In this document: piece by piece, positions 9,001 through 17,140 of the stretch
How positions within the stretch are numbered: position 1 is the first letter of the stretch
Layout: each line of letters opens with the position of its first letter
Source: Anaeromyces robustus
Lineage: Eukaryota > Neocallimastigomycota > Neocallimastigomycetes > Neocallimastigales > Neocallimastigaceae
Reading direction: 5' to 3'
Length of the DNA: 17,500 bases
Assembly (NCBI GenBank): GCA_002104895.1
Contig: MCFG01000097.1
Span: 1-17,500 of the forward strand
Notes under the pieces: generated by a model
Database searches by the model: none
The model's input: the letters and a program-made list of their open reading frames with translations, nothing else
Told to the model about the DNA's origin: nothing
Program-made: the position numbers and the translations under genes

Positions 9001-10539
9001 GCTCTGTCTCGTCGTCCCGATTACTTTACCAATTCTGACTCTTCCTCAAATATTCCTTTTAATGTTTTACGTCCTGAAAACTTTTGTGCTATCGTCTCGT
9101 CTGTCTCTTCTATTAACGACTCCTTTCTTTCTGAATATAAAAGTGATAAATTCTATAATAAAATTTGCAATTATCTTGAGAACAAAAAACCTCCCATTCC
9201 TCATCCTCAAATTGAGAAATTTTCTCTTAGTAACAGCTTCTTACTCTTCAATAGTAAAATCTATGTTCCTCTAAATTGTCGTATTACTGTCCTTAAAATT
9301 TGCCATGACTCGCCTTCTGCTGGTCATTTTGGTACCAAGAAAACCATATCACTTATTTCTCGTAATTTTTGGTGGCCTTCTCTTGCATCTGATGTCACTG
9401 ATTATGTTCGCTCTTGCGAAACTTGTTCTCGCTCCAAGTCCTCTCGTCATAAACCTTATGGTTTTCTTCAACCTCTCGAAATTGCTAATCGTCCATGGTC
9501 TTCAATCTCTATGGACTTTATTACCGATCTTCCCTCTTCCTTTGGTTTCACTTGCATTCTTGTTGTCATCGATAGACTAACCAAAATGGGTCACTTTATT
9601 GCTTTCGATAGTATTCCTTCTTCCGAAGATACAGCTTCTGCTTTTATTGATAATATTTTTTGTCTACATGGCTTACCTGAAGAAATTATTTCCGATCGTG
9701 GTACCCAATTCACTTCTAAATTTTGGAATGCCATTTGTGAATCTCTTGGTGTCTCTCTCAAGTTTTCTTCACCTTTTCATCACCAGTCAAATGGTCAGAC
9801 GGAGAGGGTGAACTCCGTTGTAGAACAATATTTAAGGTGTTTTACAAACTTCAAGGGAACTGACTGGAAAAAATATTTAAAACTGGCTGAATTTAGCTAT
9901 AATAATGCAATTCAAGAATCAGCAAAACAATCACCTTTCTTCTTGAATTACGGCTTCCACCCAAAACACTCCCCTGCTATTCCTAACCAAATTAATGTTC
10001 CTAGAGCTGAAGAATTCACAAGAAATTTTAATAAGCTACTGAAAGACTTAAAAGAAAACCTCAAACAAGCTGTTAACACCCAAAAGAAGTATGCTGACAA
10101 GTACAGAAGTAAGCCACCAGAATTCAAAATTAATGATAAAGTGTGGCTTGATAGTTCATTAGTTCTACACAAAGGTAATAAGAAGTTAAAACCAAGAAAG
10201 CTCGGCCCATACAAGATAATACAAAAAATTTCCGATATCTCATACAAACTAGAGCTACCACCGTCTATGAGAATACACCCAGTTGTCCATGTCTCAAGCT
10301 TGGAACCCTACTTTGAAGATAACTTTGGTAGAAAACAACCACCTCCACCGCCGATAACAGTAAACGATCAAGAAGAATACGAAGTCGAAGAAATCTTAGA
10401 TAAAAGAAAGTATTATAAGAAGACTCAATACCTTGTTAAATGGAAAGGCTATCCCCTTTCAGAAGCCTCCTGGGAACCGGAATCAAACTTGAACTGCCCT
10501 GATTTACTCAAAGCCTTTAAAACAAAAAATAAAAAATAA
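6046..10539 (+). CDS. Element B Gag-Pol polyprotein with chromodomain
   Basis: 1,497 codons, one frame. Residue numbers count from the ATG at 6046. The first 26 residues are a hydrophobic segment unlike gag; the ATG at 6124 (MDQTNNNIFENA) is the likelier gag start. Capsid-like gag spans about 45-190. A CCHC knuckle CLYCGSSEHSLEEC is at 259-272. Protease DSGS starts at 325. RT has its first Asp at 661 (KLDLRSAYN) and YIDD at 723-726. RNase H has Asp872 in VETDSSNYAIG. Integrase has H1087/H1094/C1124/C1127, catalytic D1157, D1217 and E1253 (35 residues between the last two), then a GPY/F module (KLGPYKI) near 1390. The chromodomain runs from about 1443 to 1492 (EEILDKR...YLVKWKGYP...SWEPE) and would steer integration to modified histones. 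All key residues are present, so it appears functional. Gag and pol are fused, so a Gag excess would need proteolysis or Pol turnover rather than frameshifting. Confidence 0.95.
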   Translation: MDDNILILLIIISHFIFILFIYLLLIMDQTNNNIFENATLKDGFAGDKRYLKGFLAKINLVFLLYPDRYQEDSAKVIYLISRLYGNAMNWAATLIENQDPCLNNYEDFTNKLKAFYGNSDEVYIANQMLRRLRQKNIGGASEYILEFNRYADISTWNEDAKMDAFMGGLHDQVACRILEMFPGPKTLFAMQTIASRIDSRLYTHRQFSNRNQLLNINRKPNRSNSPKVNNKQRTNFPKNNFHGPLSKEEKERRRKNNLCLYCGSSEHSLEECPLRKNKQKSSKSTFMSIPTGPIQGVRRRKTTDNSDFVVNFNIYPDDNIPVLIDSGSELNLIDEEFCKDYSLPYSDNGNLPKIVGIGGKQAIIGVTPPLNLKYKDHICKTTFYVTDLPKYTCILGSNWLRLHNPHIDFSNKELTFNSNYCHSNCVSIPISYDSAGTPISMDLKNSAFPIFTSQYNSNPAPPDSNTHSALPILINDEPNDSNTYSTFPVSVSNKPSNKHLSLNSYSNTKDNPTPLKVASSFDEFVNSDDDFVFLPKELIPFKDVFSETAADKLPPHRPYDCEIRLKENSKLFYGPIYPLTDEESKALEEYIKENLQKGFIRKSKSPAGAPVLFVPKKNGQLRMCVDYRQLNLITIRDSYPLPLIQDMLEHLGKGKIFSKLDLRSAYNLVRIKSGDEYKTAFTCKFGHFEYLVMPFGLKNAPAVFQHFINDVLEEALGKYAYAYIDDIIIFSPDYKTHILHVTTILKLLRAAGLFAKLEKCEFFVPFIDFLGHRISAEGIHMDPNKISSVLNWPIPSNVKEVQSFIGLANYYRRFIPNFAKIAHPLHKLLKKNSKFLWSSETQTAFETLKSKFISAPVLIFPNRDLPFQVETDSSNYAIGAILSQVSPNDNMVHPVAFFSRSLTGPERNYPIYDKELLAIVAALETWRHLLKGASTPFKIFSDHRNLLYQKKPEKMTQRLVRWALFLSEFNFVIVYRSGSSNGKPDALSRRPDYFTNSDSSSNIPFNVLRPENFCAIVSSVSSINDSFLSEYKSDKFYNKICNYLENKKPPIPHPQIEKFSLSNSFLLFNSKIYVPLNCRITVLKICHDSPSAGHFGTKKTISLISRNFWWPSLASDVTDYVRSCETCSRSKSSRHKPYGFLQPLEIANRPWSSISMDFITDLPSSFGFTCILVVIDRLTKMGHFIAFDSIPSSEDTASAFIDNIFCLHGLPEEIISDRGTQFTSKFWNAICESLGVSLKFSSPFHHQSNGQTERVNSVVEQYLRCFTNFKGTDWKKYLKLAEFSYNNAIQESAKQSPFFLNYGFHPKHSPAIPNQINVPRAEEFTRNFNKLLKDLKENLKQAVNTQKKYADKYRSKPPEFKINDKVWLDSSLVLHKGNKKLKPRKLGPYKIIQKISDISYKLELPPSMRIHPVVHVSSLEPYFEDNFGRKQPPPPPITVNDQEEYEVEEILDKRKYYKKTQYLVKWKGYPLSEASWEPESNLNCPDLLKAFKTKNKK

Positions 10540-10890
10540 ATCACAAAAATATTTTCTTTACTTTATCAATATTAATTTTATTATTACTACTTTATTAATA
10601 TCAACTTTTTATTAATATTAAAAAATTATATCAATATATTTTATTCTTATCAATATTTTATTAATATTAAATTTATATTTTATTTTTATCAATATATTTT
10701 ATTAATATCAAAATTAAAATAATAAATAAATAAATTTTATCTTATATTTTATATAGTTAATTTTATTAATGTAATTAAAAAATAATACATGTAATTTTTT
10801 TTTTAAAATGTAATGATTAAATGGAAAATTTCACTCTTAGATTAGTTTACATTTTTTAGTTTAATTCTAGATTCGTCTGGTATCCGAATC
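10540..10890 (+). other. Element B 3' untranslated region
   Basis: AT-rich, no ORF. From 10565 to 10715 it is a degenerate tandem array around TTATCAATATTTTATTAATATTAA, with many short TAATATTA-type palindromes. Confidence 0.6.
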
Positions 10891-10904
10891 CTGGAGGAGG
10901 ACCA
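10891..10904 (+). other. Polypurine tract of element B
   Basis: CTGGAGGAGGACCA directly before the TGTAAC start of the 3' LTR. The purine core GGAGGAGGA is the expected plus-strand primer position. Confidence 0.75.
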
Positions 10905-11335
10905 TGTAACGAATCGTAAAAATGAGTAACCTGTCTTAGTGGTTAGTAACTAAGACTATGGTTCGAACTTCTCGAGTTCGAAACCTCTCAATTCCAAAAA
11001 TTCATATTTTTATTATTTTTATTTTAGCCATAAATTTTACCAAGCAAAATTATTCTGATTGGTTAAATTTTGGTCATTAAAAAAAAAAAAAATTTTTTAA
11101 AAATATTTTCAAATTTTTTCTATAAATACGAGTGAATTTTCCTCTAAAAAATTTTTAATAATTCGAGTTTTTATTAATAAAATAAATTATTATTTTAACA
11201 CTAACTTGTTAAGTTAATTCATGTGTTTTTAATAATAAATTTATAATTAATAAATAGTTCAAAAATTTATTTTATATTTTTTATAAGGGTTAAGGGTTTA
11301 TTTTGAATTTATTGTTAAAGACATATATCTTTACA
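10905..11335 (+). repeat. Element B 3' LTR
   Basis: 431 bp, matching 4393-4821 throughout except two A-run lengths. It includes the same double hairpin, TATA box and self-primer. It ends TTTACA at 11335 and passes without a gap into the copia reading frame (ACA ATT AAT AAT...). Confidence 0.95.
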
Positions 11336-12390
11336 CAATTAATAATAATATTGACAATACAAACAATAATAATTTAAATATTTCTAATAATAATAACAAT
11401 AATATAGAAGATAAAAATTATTTAATATCCACAAACAAAATTAATAATATTCCTAATATAGAAAATTTTAAAAGTGCACTTTTAGACAACAAATTAGCCA
11501 TTGATTTAAATAATAATAATTTAATTAACAATTTAAATAATTCAAATGAATTAATTACTTATAATTTAATTAACAATTTAAATGATAAGAAAAACTCAAT
11601 TGAAAATTTAATTAATGTTTTAAGTAATAATAAAAATTTAATTGACAATTTAAATAATTCAAATAATGAAAACAAATTAATTAATTTAAATTATGAAAAT
11701 AAATTAAATATTTTAAATAATGAAAACAAATTAAGTAATTTAAACAATTCAAATAAATCGAATCAAATTGGTGAATTAAATGATTTAATTCAAAAATTTA
11801 TTTTAATTATAAACAACCAATTAAATAATTTAAATAATTTAAATAATTTAAATAATAATGACAAAATAAATGACTTAATTAGGAAACTTTCTTTAATTGT
11901 TAATAATCAAAATAATAAAGATTTAATTCAAAGTAATGATTCAATTAATGATAACAAGGATGTAAATCATGAGAATGATAATTATAATTCAAACATTAAA
12001 AATGGAGTAATTGAAAACAATGATGAAATTAAAAGTAAAATAAATAAAAATAATGAAGATATTAATGACAAGATGGATAAAAATATACAGGAAATTAATA
12101 ATAATAACAATCCAAAAGTAAGTAATGTAAACAAAGGTACTGTAAAAGTTAATAATTCTTATTCAAATAGTAATTCTGAAAATAATTTAAACAATGATAA
12201 TATAAATAATGAGAATTTAAATAAAATTTCTGATAATAATTTAAATAATGAAAATGTAAATAATGCTAATTTAAATAATTTGGCTAAAAATAAATTGGAT
12301 GAAGAAATTAATGATGATTTTTATGATAGTAATAACATTTATACAGAATTACTAAAATTGAATAATAATCCAAATTTAAATGAAGAAATA

Positions 12391-12450
<60 letters not shown>

Positions 12451-14451
12451 TATGAAATTACAAATAAAAATGTTGTAATTAATAAAAATGATAAAAATGA
12501 ATTAATTGAAAATCTTAAAAAGGATTTTTATGTTGTAAAAATAAATGGTAATTTAAATTCAAATAAAAATAAATTAAATAAAAAAGGTAATAAAAATGAT
12601 AATAAAATAAATGATTCTAAAAATAGTAATAATAAGTATGATAAATTAATTAATAAATTAAAAGAAATAAATAAAAAGGAACAGATTAATAAAAGAGAAA
12701 GAGAACGAATAAATAAGAATAAATATGAATATAAAACAAACTCTTCTCTAAATATTAAACGTAAACGTGGAGATAATGATAACTATTTAAATAAACATTA
12801 TCCTCCAAAAAGATATAATAATAATAAACAGGGAATACAAACTTTATTAATACAAAATCTAAAACACAAACTTGATTACGAAAGTGACGAAGATTATTCA
12901 GTACGTCCTAGGAAGATTTTGAAATTCCCACACGATACTGATAGTACAACAAGTGCATTTGCTTTTGCGTTCTTATCTATTGACAACTATAATTTTAGAG
13001 AACCAAGTTGCTACCAGGATATTTTTAATCTTCCAGATAAAGATGAATGGTTAAAGGCTGTTGAAGAGGAATTGAATAATATGAAGAAGATGAACGTATT
13101 TACAATAGTTAATAGATTACCTAAAAATGCTAATATCATTTCAACAAGATGGGTTTTAAAATATAAAAGAGATGCCGAAGGTAACATAATAAAATATAAA
13201 GCTAGATTAGTTGCTAAAGGTTATAAACAAGTATTAGGTATAGATTTTATATATACTTTTTCGCCTACCCTTAAACAAGATTCGTTGAAGATATTTATAT
13301 CTATAGCAGTCTATTATAAATTTGACATACATCAAATGGATATAAAGGCAGCCTATCTTAACGCAAAGCTAGATAAAGAGATATATATGGAACTACCAGA
13401 AGGGTTAGGGATAAAAGGTTATTGTAAATTAAACAGAGCATTATATGGACTTAAACAATCTGGTAGAATGTGGAATGAAACTTTGAATAAGGTATTAATA
13501 AAATTAAATTTTACTAGATTTATAAGTGATCCTTGTTTATACATAAAAAGAAATAAAAACAATAAAATAACATGTATTTTAGCAGTATATGTTGACGATA
13601 TTATTATAGCCGGTACAAAAGAGGAAATTAGTGAAACAAAAAGGCAAATAAAAAAGAATTTTGAAGCTACCGATACAGGTGAAGTAGATTTTATTATTGG
13701 AATAAAATTTGTAAAATGTAAAGATGGTTATCTTATTCACCAGAAAAGGTATTTAGACGAAATATTAAATAAATTTGGTATAGATAAGTATACTCCAGTA
13801 TCTAATACCATACCAATAGAATATAAAAATTTAAGAAACAAAAAATTTAATTCAACAAAATACAAGCAAGCTATTGGAAGTCTACTTTATCTCGCTTTAG
13901 GTACAAGACCGGATATTCTTTTCTCCGTAAGTAAAGCTTCAAGAAAATCTGATAATCCCACATATGAGGATTGGTACAACTTAGTAAAAATTTTTAGATA
14001 TCTTAAAGATTTAGGTGGAGATAAAGAAACAAGAAGATCTACTACAGGCTTCCTAATGATGATGAACTCTGCTCCTACAAGTTGGTATTCAAAATTACAG
14101 CATTGTGTAGCTACTTCTACTGCCGAAAGTGAATATTATGGAATACATGAATGTGCTAGGCATTGTTTATGGTATAAAAATATTTTTAAAGAATTAGGAT
14201 TTAATTATAAAACAATTACAATCAACACTGATAATAAAGCAGCTATATACAACTGTGAAAACGAAACTATTAACCCAAAGTCAAAACACATAGATTTAAA
14301 ATATCATAGTATTAGAGAACTTATAAAAAGAAAACATATAAAATTAAGTTATGTAAAATCAGAAAATAATTTATCTGATGGTTTTACAAAATATTTAAAT
14401 ACTACATTAATGAATAAATTTAGAGAAAGCATTCTTTCTAGCTTTAAGTAA
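11336..14451 (+). pseudogene. Ty1/copia Pol fragment: Asn-rich linker, RT, deleted RNase H
   Basis: 1,037 codons are open from the LTR junction. The ATG at 12073 is merely the first Met, since the frame extends over 240 codons upstream. About the first 500 residues are Asn/Leu/Lys-rich and probably disordered, possibly the long integrase C-terminus that links to RT in Ty1/copia. RT (RVT_2 type) follows: WLKAVEEELNNM, RWVLKYKRD, ARLVAKGYKQ, a catalytic Asp in QMDIKAAYLNA (codon 13339), LYGLKQSGRMW, and YVDD at 13588-13599. RNase H keeps RRSTTGF, TSTAESEY, NTDNKAA, KHIDLKYH and SDGFTK. It lacks about 20 residues before GGDKETRRST, where the family has its first catalytic Asp strand. Integrase HHCC/DDE is absent. 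The element could not move on its own. Confidence 0.87.
12391..12450 (+). repeat. (AAT)n microsatellite, about 20 units, coding poly-Asn
   Basis: An uninterrupted AAT trinucleotide run in frame within the copia ORF. It encodes about 20 Asn in a row, within a much longer Asn-rich stretch. Confidence 0.95.
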
Positions 14452-14462
14452 TCTTAAACTTT

Positions 14463-14470
14463 AGGGGGAA
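14463..14470 (+). other. Polypurine tract of copia element
   Basis: AGGGGGAA directly before the LTR start TGTTAGAA, 12 bases after the stop codon. This layout is typical of Ty1/copia elements. Confidence 0.8.
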
Positions 14471-14751
14471 TGTTAGAAATAAAGTTTAATATTATAAATA
14501 TTTTATCATAGTAATAACTTATAATATATTTATATTATTTAAATTATATGATTTGTAATATTGGTATGTAAATAATATGTGGCGCATGTATGACGTACAT
14601 TAAATTTTACATATACAATATATTATACTAATATAACAAGATATAATATATATATACATGTAATGTAATAATATTAATTGTTAGAGAAAAAAATTTATTA
14701 ATAAAAATATAAATAAAATATAACAAGAATCGAGATCATCTCATTTCAACA
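14471..14751 (+). repeat. Copia 3' LTR (about 281 bp)
   Basis: It starts TGTTAGAAATAAAG and the probable end is CTCATTTCAACA before an A run. It contains ATGTATGACGTACAT (14586-14600), a short palindrome around the ATF/CREB-like core TGACGT, and several TATATA stretches. The 3' limit rests only on the terminal CAACA; the 5' LTR is missing, so the pair cannot be compared. Confidence 0.7.
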
Positions 14752-14810
14752 AAAAAAAAATATTTTTTTAAAAATTATTTTATTTATTTATTTATTTATT
14801 ATTTAATTGT

Positions 14811-14857
<47 letters not shown>

Positions 14858-14895
14858 TTATTGATTTATTACTTATTTATTTATTCAATTCTTTG

Positions 14896-14932
<37 letters not shown>

Positions 14933-15114
14933 TTATACAAAAAATTGTGGTAAAGAAAAAAAAAAGAAAAAAAATATTGTGGTAATAAAAACAGCACATT
15001 AAATATTATTTATTTAAATTTTTAATATACCATAATATATAATACAAAAAAAAATTTTTTTTTCTTTTTTGTATTATATATAGTAGTAAATTAGGGTAAA
15101 GTAAAAAATTATTA
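14752..15114. repeat. Low-complexity AT DNA with (TTTA)n and inverted repeats
   Basis: No gene seen. (TTTA)n runs from about 14776 to 14885. A 31-base A run (14899-14929) is framed by TTTGTATAAA/TTTATACAAA (14892-14901/14932-14941). A second inverted repeat, ATATATAATAC plus A9, faces T-rich sequence plus GTATTATATAT (15035-15054/15061-15081). Confidence 0.75.
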
Positions 15115-15119
15115 TTGAT

Positions 15120-15174
<55 letters not shown>

Positions 15175-15333
15175 TTGATTTATTTATTTATTGATTTATT
15201 GATTTATTTATTGATTTATTTATTGATTTATTTATTGATTTATTTATTGATTTATTTATTGATTTATTTATTGATTTATTTATTGATTTATTTATTGATT
15301 TATTTATTGATTTATTTATTTATTTATTTATAT
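15115..15333. repeat. (TTTA)n array turning into 12-bp minisatellite TTGATTTATTTA
   Basis: The first 60 bases are pure TTTA. They are followed by many head-to-tail copies of TTGATTTATTTA, ending again in TTTA. The open frame through it (Ile-Tyr-Leu repeats) is a by-product of the repeat and is not annotated as a gene. Confidence 0.95.
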
Positions 15334-15604
15334 AATAAATTTATAGCTTTAAAATATATTAAAATACATTATTAATATGCCTCGTGGGGAAATGAAACAG
15401 ATTCATTTTTAAAAATATTGTTAGAATTATGTGAAATATGTATAAAGTTTATAAAAACTGTAATGTATTAAATTTAATCTATATTGTATTTATATAAATA
15501 ATTATATATAAATAATTTATAATTATCACTTCATCATAAAATAATTAAATTGAAATAATTATTGAAACTAAATTTGACTTTTAACAGATATATTTCCTTT
15601 AATA
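15334..15604. other. AT-rich intergenic DNA, possible copia LTR fragment
   Basis: No gene. TGTTAGAATT at 15419 resembles the copia LTR start, and TTTTAACA near 15586 could be its end (about 168 bp). The flanking bases do not match well and there is no purine tract, so this is only a possibility. Confidence 0.3.
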
Positions 15605-15835
15605 TATATAAAGCTTCCCGTTCTACACCACTCCTACCCCAATCATAGTAGTTTTCTCCGTAATAGGTAGTTGCTCAGGTTAAGTATATGAAACGTAGCT
15701 ACTTTAGTTTTACTCAATAAACTAATATTACTTTATAAGTCTTAAGTATTGAGTAAAACTAAAGTCCTAATAATGTGGATTGAGACTCAATTATTGGGCA
15801 GTTGTACTTAAACCACAACGATAAGGAATGTAGAT
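15605..15835. other. Less AT-rich island with 19-bp inverted repeat
   Basis: Base composition rises clearly above the surroundings. It holds a perfect 19-bp inverted repeat ACTTTAGTTTTACTCAATA (15701-15719) and its complement (15747-15765) with a 27-base loop. No ORF of note, no tRNA boxes, no recognised family. It could be a structured RNA, a MITE-like remnant or a regulatory region. Confidence 0.55.
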
Positions 15836-15967
15836 ATAAAAATAAATTATTAAAATATATATATATATATATAAATAGTAAAAAAAAAAAATAAATAAAT
15901 ATATAAGTAAATGAATAGAAAAAAAAAACAAATAAATAAATATTTTTTATTACTTAATTATTAAAAT

Positions 15968-16047
15968 ATTAAATAAAAAATATTCAAAAAATATATTAAA
16001 TATTATTAAATAAAAAATATTCAAAAAATATATTAAATATTATTAAA
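15968..16047. repeat. 37-bp tandem repeat, two copies plus partial third
   Basis: Units start at 15968 and 16005 with ATTAAATAAAAAATATTC; a third start at 16042 soon diverges into an A run. Confidence 0.8.
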
Positions 16048-16607
16048 TAAAAAAAAAAAATATATTATTAAAGTATTAAATAAATATTCAAAAAATATTT
16101 AATATTCTTTTTGTTATTATTTTAATAATATTGAAGTGATCATCTTCATTTCTTATAATTTATATTTATTTAAATCAAATAAACAATTAAACCGTAATTC
16201 AACAATATCATTTTTATTATAACCATTTTCAATAAGGTTCGAATTCCAGTTTTTAAATTTTCTCCATTTTATATTAAAAATTTTTTTCAAATCAAAACAA
16301 TTTAATAGATTTAATTTTAAAGTGTCTAAAGTCTATTGCTTTTTTATTTATTATTTATTATCATTTATTATCATAAAATATATACATATATAATATTGTT
16401 ATATTATTTACTATTTATTATTTTATTTATTATTATTCATTTATCAAAAAAAAAAAATAAATATATTTAATTTTATAATGAATTTTTATTATTTTTTTTC
16501 TTAATTTTTTTTTCTTAGTAATTAAGTAATTAATTGATAAAAAAAAGAAATATTTATTTATTTATTTATTTTCTATTCATTTATTTATATATATTTTTTA
16601 TTTAATT

Positions 16608-16638
<31 letters not shown>

Positions 16639-16858
16639 TTTTATTTCATAATGTGGCGCTTTCATAATTTGTGTTAAAAAATTTTTCATTTTTTAATTTA
16701 ATTTTTATGCCCCTCATTGCAAAGAATTTACTATGCGCCCATTTCATATTGAGAAATGCAACACATTCCATTAAAAAAAGATATTTAATAAAGTTAGATT
16801 TAGTTACAATTTATATTTTTAAATTAATTTCATATAAATACGTTTTAAAAATCGCCTA

Positions 16859-16938
16859 TTAAATTATTAACTATAAATACAAAAAAAAAAAAAAAAACTC
16901 TTTAAATTATTAGCTATAAATACAAAAAAAAAAAAAAA
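16859..16938. repeat. 43-bp tandem duplication
   Basis: TTAAATTATTA(A/G)CTATAAATAC followed by a 15-17 base A run occurs at 16859 and 16902, differing at one base plus A-run length. Confidence 0.85.
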
Positions 16939-17140
16939 GTATATATCAATTTATTTTATACTTGTAAAATATGTATAAAATATATACTTTATAAAAATTT
17001 TAACAAACATATTTTTATTATTATAAAACAATTCTATCCTCTTTTTATTATAATACTATTTAAATTTATTTAAATTATTAAAATATTTACATAAGATATT
17101 TACATAAAAGTATAAAAAAAAATAATATTTTGAAAAGAAA

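Larger units (their letters stand above)
4393..11335 (+). mobile_element. Element B: near-intact Ty3/gypsy chromovirus, 6.94 kb
   Basis: Two direct LTRs of 429 and 431 bp flank a 1.2-kb leader, one long gag-pol ORF, a short 3' untranslated region and a purine tract just before the 3' LTR. By eye the LTRs differ only in two A-run lengths (11 versus 14, and 6 versus 5), so insertion was recent. The uninterrupted ORF with all catalytic motifs suggests the element is or was recently active. A chromodomain at the integrase C-terminus places it among chromoviruses. There is no target site duplication: CTTTA on the left, CAATT on the right. The two flanks belong to different transposons. Confidence 0.95.
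11336..14751 (+). mobile_element. 5'-truncated Ty1/copia element with 3' LTR
   Basis: An open frame from the element B junction to 14451 encodes an Asn-rich region, Ty1/copia RT and RNase H. A purine tract and a TGTTAGAA-type LTR follow. Gag, protease, integrase and the 5' LTR are not present. Truncation coincides exactly with the element B LTR edge. Confidence 0.88.
15836..17140. other. Gene-poor low-complexity AT DNA
   Basis: Nothing convincingly coding. It contains (AT)n near 15857-15872, a 37-bp tandem repeat (15968-16047), (TTTA)n at about 16554-16642 and a 43-bp tandem duplication (16859-16938). The small open frame at 16671-16862 starts at GTG and shows no protein-like pattern. Confidence 0.7.

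Noticed and set aside
12073-14451. Copia gene beginning at the ATG at 12073
   Set aside because: The same frame is open for over 240 codons upstream to the LTR junction with identical Asn-rich character, so this Met is internal.
14776-14885. CRISPR-like or satellite array from TTTA repeats
   Set aside because: Pure short tandem repeat without spacers; ordinary microsatellite.
15115-15375. 86-codon open frame of Ile-Tyr-Leu repeats
   Set aside because: It is a direct translation of the TTTA/TTGATTTATTTA array; no non-repeat coding content.
15419-15586. Second copia solo LTR (TGTTAGAA...TTTTAACA)
   Set aside because: Flanking five bases AATAT versus GATAT do not match and internal similarity to the copia LTR is weak; left only as a possibility.
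16671-16862. 63-codon open frame in the right-hand AT-rich region
   Set aside because: Starts at GTG, no motif, composition like the surrounding noncoding DNA.
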